This document shows, in pieces, positions 57,822-64,000 of a stretch of 64,000 nucleotides of DNA. Source of the DNA: Halomonas sp. Bachu 37 (GTDB lineage Bacteria > Pseudomonadota > Gammaproteobacteria > Pseudomonadales > Halomonadaceae); NCBI RefSeq assembly GCF_039691755.1, contig NZ_CP137552.1:682001-746000 (forward strand), given 5' to 3'. The position numbers and the translations under genes were made by a program. The notes beneath the pieces were generated by a model. The model was given only the letters and a program-made list of their open reading frames with translations, ran no database searches and was not told the DNA's origin. Each line of letters starts with the position of its first letter. Positions within the stretch are counted from its first letter, which is position 1.

Positions 57822-59171
57822 ATGAAATATAAACTTAAATTTCTGGGACTCTTTTTAGTCATCGGACCTATGGCTGCCTTTTATCAAAATGAGGCCAAGG
57901 GTTTGGGGGAGCAGTTGATGTCTGAAAAAATCAACCAGGAGAGACAGTCCGACCAGAATCAAGATGACTCAGCTGCGGATAAAAAAGATAGCTCTGCTGC
58001 CCCTGACATGGATAAGTATGTCGATGACACATTCTCATGCCTTAAAACCTATAAGGGGCCTATTACGGACCTCAGTGGTGACCATAAGTATGATAATTTC
58101 AATCTCTACGCCGTTGGCAGCAAGCGGGTGCCGGTAGAAGCCCGGTTTGACGCCAGAGATGGAATTTGGCACCAACGAAAGTTTCCTGATGCACCCAACG
58201 GCCTTCCTGTAAAAATAAGTAGTGGCTCTGTCAACGGCAGTTCACTGCCTACTCCTGTCTGCTTTACGGGCGGTACGTTTATTGGAACCAACGATCCTGA
58301 AATGAATTGGAGGGAGGCAAAGCAAAGACCTCGTGGGCGAGCAATACTTTTGGTATCCGATAGGTCGATCATCGATGGTGCGCGCATAGACAACGTCGGA
58401 GAGGATGGAGTCGGCTTATTCGTTCCTCGCAAACACAAGGCAGTCACGTCTTACAATCGTCATATTGTGCGCAACACATGGTTTTCAAACATTTATGACG
58501 ATGCCATTGAGGAGACCCAAATGCAGACTATGCTTGTCGAGGACACGCTATTTGACGGTGTGATGCAAGCAGTAGCGACAGATCCGGCAGGAGGATCATC
58601 CGATGCTTATCGAAAAAATCTGGTAACACTTAATGAAGTATTGATTCGAACTAAGCCTGTGCCACATCCAGATAAAAAAAGAGCTCCTCACGGCGTGTAT
58701 CATGGTTTTGGCTTGAAAATGCGTTCGGCGACTCCCCATGGCTGGTCGTTTCAAAAGTCCGTGTTTGCCTATGATGACCGTGAAAAGCCCCATGGTAATG
58801 GTTTTGCAAGTCGGTTTCGGGCTGCACTTTCAACAACGGAGTCTTGCTCGGATAATGTGATCGCATGGATGGGAGACGGTGCCTGGCCGGCAAAAGTGCT
58901 GGTTGAGAGAGGGGCAATCAAAGAGATTGAGAATCTGAATAAGAAATTCCCCGGCTGTTTTACTATCCTTGAAGGTCGAGAAGGTCGGCAATTTTGGGAA
59001 GGGGCTCGTAGGAATTGGATCAATTGCCACCCCCAGGTTGGGCGCATTCCTAAAAATGTCAGTCCTAAACTTCCCCATGTGGACCCTTCATCCGATGCCT
59101 CAAAATGCGACACCAATGCTTATGGAGGAGGCGGCACAAATATCTCAGCAACGATCTCATTAGCCCCCTGA
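57822..59171 (+). CDS. Hypothetical protein with signal anchor and beta-helix-like region, probably acquired
   Basis: 449 aa. The N-terminus (MKYKLKFLGLFLVIGPMAAFY) is a signal peptide or membrane anchor, followed by a Gln/Asp/Ser-rich linker (residues 35-65). The middle (about 150-330) has repeated short Val/Ile/Asp strands such as RSIIDGARIDNVGEDGVGLFV, NTWFSNIYDDAIEETQMQTML and TLFDGVMQAVATDP, a pattern of right-handed beta-helix proteins. Paired Cys residues occur in the C-terminal part. I do not recognise a family and no catalytic residues are clear. The gene is visibly AT-richer than its surroundings and sits next to the Tn7-like remnant, so it may be transposon cargo. Confidence 0.7.
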   Translation: MKYKLKFLGLFLVIGPMAAFYQNEAKGLGEQLMSEKINQERQSDQNQDDSAADKKDSSAAPDMDKYVDDTFSCLKTYKGPITDLSGDHKYDNFNLYAVGSKRVPVEARFDARDGIWHQRKFPDAPNGLPVKISSGSVNGSSLPTPVCFTGGTFIGTNDPEMNWREAKQRPRGRAILLVSDRSIIDGARIDNVGEDGVGLFVPRKHKAVTSYNRHIVRNTWFSNIYDDAIEETQMQTMLVEDTLFDGVMQAVATDPAGGSSDAYRKNLVTLNEVLIRTKPVPHPDKKRAPHGVYHGFGLKMRSATPHGWSFQKSVFAYDDREKPHGNGFASRFRAALSTTESCSDNVIAWMGDGAWPAKVLVERGAIKEIENLNKKFPGCFTILEGREGRQFWEGARRNWINCHPQVGRIPKNVSPKLPHVDPSSDASKCDTNAYGGGGTNISATISLAP

Positions 59172-59498
59172 CGCATTGACTAAAATGTTCTCTCAAAAAA
59201 GTTCTAAACTGAGCATCGACAGCCGCCAGCTTTGACTAGATCAGCTACCTGCACCTATCCTTTGTATTGTCCGCAACAGACCGATAAAGCCAGTGACTAG
59301 CCTGAGCCTAAGGTCATTTCACACCAGTTCGCCCTGTTCAGCTCCAGGCTGCTCGCTTGGATAAATCATTGCCGTTAACTACGTTGTATCAGGCAACGTA
59401 TCGATTCCATTGATCACCCGTGTCGTCACGCAATAAGGCCAGAGCGAATAGTAGCGGGGTGCTCCTGGTATGACTGTCATGACTCATGGAGCGGGAGA
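59172..59498 (+). other. Intergenic stretch without a gene; one inverted repeat
   Basis: 327 bp with mixed composition. I see no convincing open frame, no Tn7-like left end (no ACTTGKCAYA-like repeat in inverse orientation) and no terminator. TACGTTG (59380-59386) and CAACGTA (59394-59400) form a perfect 7-bp inverted repeat with a 7-nt spacer, without a T-run. Confidence 0.6.
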
Positions 59499-60629
59499 AT
59501 GACGCCTATTGAACCGTCGTGTGGCAGGGTCGTGGTCTATCCCGATCATGTTCACGAAACCGAGCATGAACGAATCACTCATGGCGAACTTGCCAAGAGG
59601 CTTGCGAAGCTTCAAGGGCTGGAGTTCGCAGGCGAGTACGATCCATCCCTGCATGACGACGACAACGTGTATTTTGTCCCCATCGACACCATTACCGATG
59701 TAGACAAGGCGCGTCGGCTGGGCATACGAAGTGAGCATGATCTGTTCGGCGGTGTCGTGCCTCAGCCATTCATCGCGACGAAATCGATTACGCATCCTCT
59801 TATCAGCCTCGATGCAAAAGCGCCGCAGGGGTGGTCCAGCAATTTCGCTCGGCAAGTGAGCGACGCTGTATTTGCCGGATTCTCCGTGTTTTCACTGGAT
59901 GATGCGCGCAAAGCAGGAGCGCAACTGCTCGAGAGGGGGCCGCTGCGCACGAAGCTGGTGCGCTCTACTGCCGGGCGAGGTCAGGCGCTGATCAGCCGCC
60001 TCGAGGAGCTCGAGGAGATACTGGCGACACTGGATGAAAATGAGATAGCGACCTACGGTCTCGTGCTGGAGGAACACATTGAAGACATCGTCACCCATAG
60101 TGTTGGCCAGGTACGGGTAGGCGAGCTGCTCATTTCCTATTTCGGTACCCAGCACCTTACCGAAGACAACAGTGGAGACATGGTCTATGGCGGAACGGAC
60201 CTGGTCATCGTCAAGGGCGGTTTCGATACGTTACTTGCGCTCGATCTGCCTGAAGAGATCAGGCTGGCGGTAGCCCAGGCACAGACCTATGACGTTGCAG
60301 CAACGAAGTGCTTTCCCGGTTTCTTCGCCTCGCGGCGCAATTACGACGTGGCATATGGCCGTGATAGTCAGGGGCGTCATATCTCCGGCGTATTGGAACA
60401 ATCATGGCGTATCGGTGGCGCCAGCAGTGCGGAAGTCTTTGCCTTGGAAGCCCTGCGGTCGGCGGCGGAGGGTCAGGTCATTCGGGCCTCATCGATGGAA
60501 ATCTATGGTACCCAGCAGGCACCGCCTTCTCATGCGACCATTCTCTTCAGCGGTGATGATGCACAGGTCGGCCCCATCACGAAGTGTGTAACGGTAGATT
60601 CCTATGTCGACGTACAGCGAAGCCATTAA
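59499..60629 (+). CDS. DUF3182 family protein (ATP-grasp-like)
   Basis: 376 aa. It resembles DUF3182, a family with an ATP-grasp-like outline: early VVVYPDHVHETEHERITH, a mid part TKLVRSTAGRGQALISRLEEL near 145 and LVLEEHIEDIVTHSVGQVRVG near 190 (a His/Asp-containing strand pattern). The biochemical role is unknown. GGAG is placed seven bases before the ATG. The last 26 bp overlap the downstream hydrolase gene, so translation is coupled. Confidence 0.8.
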   Translation: MTPIEPSCGRVVVYPDHVHETEHERITHGELAKRLAKLQGLEFAGEYDPSLHDDDNVYFVPIDTITDVDKARRLGIRSEHDLFGGVVPQPFIATKSITHPLISLDAKAPQGWSSNFARQVSDAVFAGFSVFSLDDARKAGAQLLERGPLRTKLVRSTAGRGQALISRLEELEEILATLDENEIATYGLVLEEHIEDIVTHSVGQVRVGELLISYFGTQHLTEDNSGDMVYGGTDLVIVKGGFDTLLALDLPEEIRLAVAQAQTYDVAATKCFPGFFASRRNYDVAYGRDSQGRHISGVLEQSWRIGGASSAEVFALEALRSAAEGQVIRASSMEIYGTQQAPPSHATILFSGDDAQVGPITKCVTVDSYVDVQRSH

Positions 60630-61383
60630 GGTCTCGGTAGAAGATGACCAGATTGCCGGAACCTTTCTCACTCCTGAGTCGCGCACTCCCGGTGTACTGT
60701 TCGTGCACGGCTGGGGAGGCAGCCAGGAGCACGACCTGCACCGCGCCAAAGGGATCGCCGGGCTTGGCTGTGTTTGTCTGACATTCGATCTGCGCGGCCA
60801 TGGGGGGACGTTGGCTCAGCAACAATCCGTCAGCCGGGCGGATAATCTGGAGGATGTCATCGCCGCCTACGATCAGCTCGCCAGCCATCCGACCATCGAT
60901 GGCGGAGATATCGCCGTGGTGGGCAATAGCTACGGCAGCTATCTGGCGTCGATATTGACCACGCGACGCCCAGTGAAATGGCTTTCGTTAAGCGTGCCCG
61001 CACTCTATCGAGACGAAAATTGGAGCGTGCCTAAAGGACAGCTCGATCGAGAAGATATCGCCGAGTATCGAAATGCGCCCGTCTCCCCGAGCGAGAACCG
61101 GGCCTTGGCGGCGTGTGCTGCATTCGAGGGAGATGTTCTGATTGTCGAGGCGGAGCACGACCACCTTATCCCTCATGCGACTACCATGAGCTATCGCAGG
61201 GCGTTCGAGCGCGCGCATTCCCTGACGCATCGCATTCTGGATGGGGCCGACCACGCCATGAGCAGCGAAGCGTGCCAGCAAGGCTATACGTCGATTCTGG
61301 TCGGCTGGGTTACGGAGATGGTCATCGGTCGCCGCGTGGGCAGCATCGAGCCGAGTGCATTCTCCAAGCCGAGATCAGGCTAG
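60604..61383 (+). CDS. Alpha/beta hydrolase
   Basis: 259 aa. The alpha/beta hydrolase core begins PGVLFVHGWGGSQEHDLHRA near residue 28 (oxyanion region). The nucleophile elbow is VVGNSYGSYLASIL near 104, the acid is in VLIVEAEHDHLIPH near 178 and the His is in ILDGADHAMSS near 215, so the Ser-Asp-His triad looks complete. No signal peptide, so cytoplasmic. The substrate is unknown. It overlaps the DUF3182 gene by 26 bp, which suggests that the two proteins work together. Confidence 0.85.
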   Translation: MSTYSEAIKVSVEDDQIAGTFLTPESRTPGVLFVHGWGGSQEHDLHRAKGIAGLGCVCLTFDLRGHGGTLAQQQSVSRADNLEDVIAAYDQLASHPTIDGGDIAVVGNSYGSYLASILTTRRPVKWLSLSVPALYRDENWSVPKGQLDREDIAEYRNAPVSPSENRALAACAAFEGDVLIVEAEHDHLIPHATTMSYRRAFERAHSLTHRILDGADHAMSSEACQQGYTSILVGWVTEMVIGRRVGSIEPSAFSKPRSG

Positions 61384-61401
61384 TAGGCGAGGCAGGTCGG
61401 A

Positions 61402-61881
61402 TCATGCAGGGCGGTGCTGCTCAGTGAAGCGCTGCATGATCTCCAGGGTTTCCTGACTGACATGATGCTCCATGCCTTCGGCATCGATGCGGGCGGTGGT
61501 GTCGCTGACACCGAGTGCACGCAGGAAATGCAGCACGATATCGTGGCGTTCTCTTGAATTACGTGCCATGACCCGGCCGGCCTCGGTCAAGAAAAGCGAG
61601 CGATAGGGCTTGCTGTTGACCAGCCCCAACTCCTTGAGCCGCCGAATCATTTTCGATACGGTCGCTTGGCTTACCGCCATCCGCTGGGCGATATCCGCCG
61701 AGCGTGCCTCGCCCTGATGTTCCAGCAGATCCCCGATCAATTCGACATAATCCTCGACCAGCTCCGTCTCGTGGGCATTGCGCACGGTTTCGTACTGGCG
61801 TGCGTGCTGCTCGGTTGGCGGCAGGGCGTCCGAGACATGGTGTGGCGAGCTGGATGGGGGGGTCGTCGAGGAGTCGCTCAT
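61402..61881 (-). CDS. mntR: Manganese-responsive regulator MntR
   Basis: 159 aa. After a Ser/Pro-rich N-terminal tail the DtxR-type winged helix runs about residues 45-95 (VELIGDLLEHQGEARSADIAQRMAVSQATVSKMIRRL, shown as GEARSADIAQRMAVS and QATVSKMIRRL). The dimer and metal-binding part has LTEAGRVMARNSRERHDIVLHFLRAL and GMEHHVSQETLEIM, with the His/Glu set of MntR. It represses manganese uptake when Mn(II) is high. It is divergent from the ABC transporter genes, and a palindrome lies between. Confidence 0.92.
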   Translation of the reverse strand: MSDSSTTPPSSSPHHVSDALPPTEQHARQYETVRNAHETELVEDYVELIGDLLEHQGEARSADIAQRMAVSQATVSKMIRRLKELGLVNSKPYRSLFLTEAGRVMARNSRERHDIVLHFLRALGVSDTTARIDAEGMEHHVSQETLEIMQRFTEQHRPA

Positions 61882-61963
61882 GCGCGGAATATAACCAACT
61901 TGCTTGTCACCAGCAACCGAGCAGACTGGAGCAAGGCTTGAGCCGATCGGTTTTCAAGGGAAG

Positions 61964-61977
61964 TTAGCCAAGGCTAA
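61964..61977. promoter_or_regulatory. MntR-box-like palindrome
   Basis: TTAGCCAAGGCTAA is a perfect 14-bp inverted repeat between mntR and the binding-protein gene. It resembles the enteric MntR box (TAGCNNNNGCTA core). It suits control of the divergent uptake genes. Confidence 0.65.
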
Positions 61978-62066
61978 ATCATTTGCATGATGCTTTTGGC
62001 TGTCTTACATTTGCCTTTATTCACTGCGTGTTTTCCACGTTTTGGCCAAGCTCGAGGAGGGGGTCG

Positions 62067-62975
62067 GTGAAGACCAAGAGGGTTGTAACGAGTGTTTTAC
62101 TGCTTTCGCTCCATGTCGTGGGAGCCCAGGCAAGCGATGATCCGCTAAGGGTAGCGGCGACTTTTTCGGTCATCGGGGATCTGGTTGCCCAGGTGGCAGG
62201 TGAAGATGCCGACGTGAGTGTGCTGACCCCGGTGGGAGCGGAAGTGCATGAGTGGGAACTGACTCCCAGCAGTTTCATGACTCTCGAAAAAGCCGATGTA
62301 ATCTTTTATAACGGTTACAACCTCGAGCAGTGGATGTACCAGGTCGAGAGCACGGTTTCACAAAAAGCGACCGTGGTGGGGCTGGCCGAGGCCAGCGGCT
62401 ACCCGGCCCAGCCTATCGTGACCGGGGATTTTAGCGGCGAGCCCGACCCGCATGTATGGATGGATCCGCGTGCCGGTGCGGCCTATGCCCAGGCGATCGC
62501 CGAGACGCTGGCGGAAGCGGACCCCTCCGCGGCCGAGGCGTACCATGCTCGGGCGGATGAATTGGCGCAGTCACTGCACGAGCTGCATGGTGAATTGAAA
62601 GAAGTATTGGCCGAAATACCCGAAGAGAAGCGCTTGTTGATCACCAGTGAAGCCGCGTTTAGCTATTTCGCCGAGGCCTTCGAGCTGGAACATGACGGCA
62701 TCTGGGGAATGAATTCTGAAACGGAAGGGGCACCCAGCCAAGTGATGCGCGTGGTGGACAAGATCAACGAGATGCAGCCGGCCGCCATCTTCTGGGAAAG
62801 CACCATCTCTGATCGCCATGTCAAAAGCGTCGCCAGTGAAACAGGCGTGACCATCGCCGGTCCATTGTACGTCGATTCATTAAGCGACCCCGATGGTGAT
62901 GCCCCGAACTACGAAAACTTGCTGCGCCATAACGCCGAGTTGATACGGGCTAACCTGGGAGTTGCCAGTGAGTGA
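62067..62975 (+). CDS. Manganese/zinc-type ABC transporter substrate-binding protein
   Basis: 302 aa, class A-I metal-binding protein (cluster 9). GTG start at 62067 preceded by GAGGAGG at six bases; the longer open frame upstream is not needed. The signal peptide is short (VKTKRVVTSVLLLSLHVVGAQA). Metal ligands are suggested by His in TPVGAEVHEWELTPS, His in EPDPHVWMDPRAG, Glu in LITSEAAFSYFAEAF and Asp/Glu in IFWESTISDRHVK. It is paired with an ATPase (overlap 8 bp) and a permease. MntR beside it favours manganese. Confidence 0.88.
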   Translation: MKTKRVVTSVLLLSLHVVGAQASDDPLRVAATFSVIGDLVAQVAGEDADVSVLTPVGAEVHEWELTPSSFMTLEKADVIFYNGYNLEQWMYQVESTVSQKATVVGLAEASGYPAQPIVTGDFSGEPDPHVWMDPRAGAAYAQAIAETLAEADPSAAEAYHARADELAQSLHELHGELKEVLAEIPEEKRLLITSEAAFSYFAEAFELEHDGIWGMNSETEGAPSQVMRVVDKINEMQPAAIFWESTISDRHVKSVASETGVTIAGPLYVDSLSDPDGDAPNYENLLRHNAELIRANLGVASE

Positions 62976-63756
62976 ACCGTTACTCGCCTCGGCGATAGAG
63001 GCGACGGGAATTTATGCCGCCTATCACCGCCAGCCGGTGCTGAGCGACCTTCACCTGGCCTTGCCCCAAGGGCAGTGGACCGCCATTGTCGGACCCAATG
63101 GGGCCGGCAAGTCCACCTTGTTTCATCTGCTGATCGGCAATATGCGACCCTTGCGCGGGGAATTGCGGGTATTCGGTGAATCTGTCGCCGCCCATCGGCA
63201 GGCGGGAAATATCGCCTTCATGGCTCAGCATGACAACATGGAGTGGGATTTCCCTATTTCTGTGCGGGAAACTGTCATGACCGGTCGCTACGGCCACATG
63301 CGTGCCGACTCCTTCTGGCGTCGCCGGCTTCCGGCCCGCTGGGCGCATCCGCGCCACTGCAAAGCCGTGAATGAGGCGCTGGAGGCGGTCAACATGACGA
63401 GCTACGCCGAACGCCCCATCGGCGCGTTGTCCGGTGGGCAGAAAAAACGGGTATTACTGGCTCGGGCGATTGCCCAGCAGGCCAAGATACTGTTGCTTGA
63501 TGAGCCCTTGGCCGGCGTCGATGCCCCCAGTGAAAGATTGATTCTGGAAGTGTTGGCGCGCGAGCGAAGCGCGGGGCGCACTATCGTCATGGTAACCCAC
63601 GATATGCCCAGTGCGCGGCAATATGCCGATCACGTATTGCTGATCAATCGAGTGGTGGTAGGGGCCGGCAAGCCTGCCGACATGCTGAACGATGCCATGC
63701 TGGCACGCCTGGCAACGGGTCATGCTACACACGAGCCCGTAGAGGAAGCCCCATGA
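62968..63756 (+). CDS. ABC transporter ATP-binding protein of the Mn/Zn uptake system
   Basis: 262 aa. Walker A GPNGAGKSTLFHLL near residue 40, ABC signature LSGGQKKRVLLARAIA near 152, Walker B ILLLDEPLAGVDAPSE near 175 and switch His in IVMVTHDMPSARQYA. It energises metal import. The GTG at 62968 overlaps the preceding stop and has GGGAG six bases upstream; TTG at 62962 is less likely. It overlaps the permease gene by 4 bp. Confidence 0.9.
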   Translation: MSEPLLASAIEATGIYAAYHRQPVLSDLHLALPQGQWTAIVGPNGAGKSTLFHLLIGNMRPLRGELRVFGESVAAHRQAGNIAFMAQHDNMEWDFPISVRETVMTGRYGHMRADSFWRRRLPARWAHPRHCKAVNEALEAVNMTSYAERPIGALSGGQKKRVLLARAIAQQAKILLLDEPLAGVDAPSERLILEVLARERSAGRTIVMVTHDMPSARQYADHVLLINRVVVGAGKPADMLNDAMLARLATGHATHEPVEEAP

Positions 63757-64000
63757 TACTGCTTGAAAATCTGAGCAATGGCTTGGTGGAGGCACTGATT
63801 GCCGGTCTGATGATGGTAATCAACCTCTTGCCCGACGCTCTCTCGGCGCCGTTCTCCTACAACTTCATGCAGCGCGCCTTGCTGACCTCGATCTTGGTGG
63901 GCGCCATCTGCGGCATGCTCTCCTGCTACGTCGTGCTGAAGCGCTGGTCATTGCTAGGCGATGCTATTTCCCATGCGGTATTGCCGGGGGTCGCTATCGC
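63753..64000 (+). CDS. Metal ABC transporter permease, truncated by the window edge
   Basis: The ATG at 63753 overlaps the stop of the ATPase gene (ATGA). The frame stays open to the right edge. The visible 82 residues (MILLENLSNGLVEALIAGLM at the N-terminus, then RALLTSILVGAICGMLSCYVVLKRWSLLGDAISHAVLPG in part) match the start of ZnuB/MntB-type permeases, including the helix CYVVLKRWSLLGDAISHAVLPG motif. The rest is beyond the window. Confidence 0.88.
   Translation, partial: MILLENLSNGLVEALIAGLMMVINLLPDALSAPFSYNFMQRALLTSILVGAICGMLSCYVVLKRWSLLGDAISHAVLPGVAI

Noticed and set aside
59172..59498. Possible left end of the Tn7-like element
   Set aside because: I looked for the repeat in reverse orientation and a closing ACA with a repeat of the five bases before 57345. 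The best match, near GTCCGCAACA, has too few agreeing bases and no target duplication.

Overview
The window reads as a chromosomal segment of a moderately halophilic gammaproteobacterium, most likely Halomonadaceae (Halomonas or a close relative). This rests on gene content and protein style: a choline-to-betaine operon (betIBA) with a choline-binding protein, a put operon with an AraC-type regulator, an Entner-Doudoroff gene set, a caa3 oxidase with a fused subunit I/III, DUF3549/YqcC/YeaC-type gammaproteobacterial proteins, and acidic, GC-rich coding sequence. No species can be fixed from the sequence alone.

Layout. 1-3362 (minus strand apart from an open frame at the left edge): RimK, a RimB-like aspartic protease and a DUF3549 protein. 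3.6-4.7 kb: YqcC and OmpW. 4.9-10.6 kb: proline use (putA, putP, AraC regulator). 10.7-13.1 kb: small proteins, a CBS-domain protein and a DMT exporter. 13.2-17.9 kb: NAD kinase, metallophosphoesterase, rhomboid protease, YeaC, a DUF2797 protein and a CopD-like protein. 18-24.6 kb: caa3 cytochrome oxidase with its own heavy-metal P-type ATPase. 24.66-29.6 kb: a cobalamin riboswitch followed by btuB-btuF-btuC-btuD. 29.6-30.2 kb: nicotinamidase. 30.3-38 kb: glucose-6-phosphate dehydrogenase, phosphogluconolactonase and KDPG aldolase on plus, glucokinase and phosphogluconate dehydratase on minus, with an Aer-like chemoreceptor between the two blocks. 38-45 kb: GDPD, quinone oxidoreductase, a divergent RpiR regulator/class III aminotransferase/CMD cluster, and an SLC13 permease. 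45-49 kb: glpR, glpK, glpD. 49.4-51.9 kb: fadE. 52-57 kb: betA, betB, betI and choX. 57.1-57.33 kb: tRNA-Met and the SRP RNA gene ffs. 57.34-59.5 kb: an AT-richer acquired segment. 59.5-61.4 kb: a DUF3182 protein coupled to an alpha/beta hydrolase. 61.4-64 kb: mntR and a manganese-type ABC transporter that runs off the right edge.

The most notable observation is just downstream of ffs. Eleven bases after the end of the SRP RNA gene lies a TGT terminus followed by three ACTTGKCAYA repeats at 21-22 bp spacing, and then a TnsA-type endonuclease gene broken by two one-base deletions and cut off after its catalytic region. This is the arrangement expected for the right end of a Tn7-like transposon. 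The 3' side of ffs is a known attachment site for some Tn7-like elements, including type I-F3 CRISPR-associated ones. I therefore read it as the fossil of a Tn7-like insertion, followed by a signal-bearing beta-helix-like protein of unknown function that may be surviving cargo. tnsB, tnsC, tniQ, cas genes, a CRISPR array and a left end were not found.

Functionally the window is mostly central carbon metabolism and osmolyte metabolism: proline, choline/betaine, glycerol, glucose via the Entner-Doudoroff route, and fatty acids. Each block has a plausible local regulator (AraC, BetI, GlpR, RpiR, MntR) and in several cases a visible operator-like palindrome.
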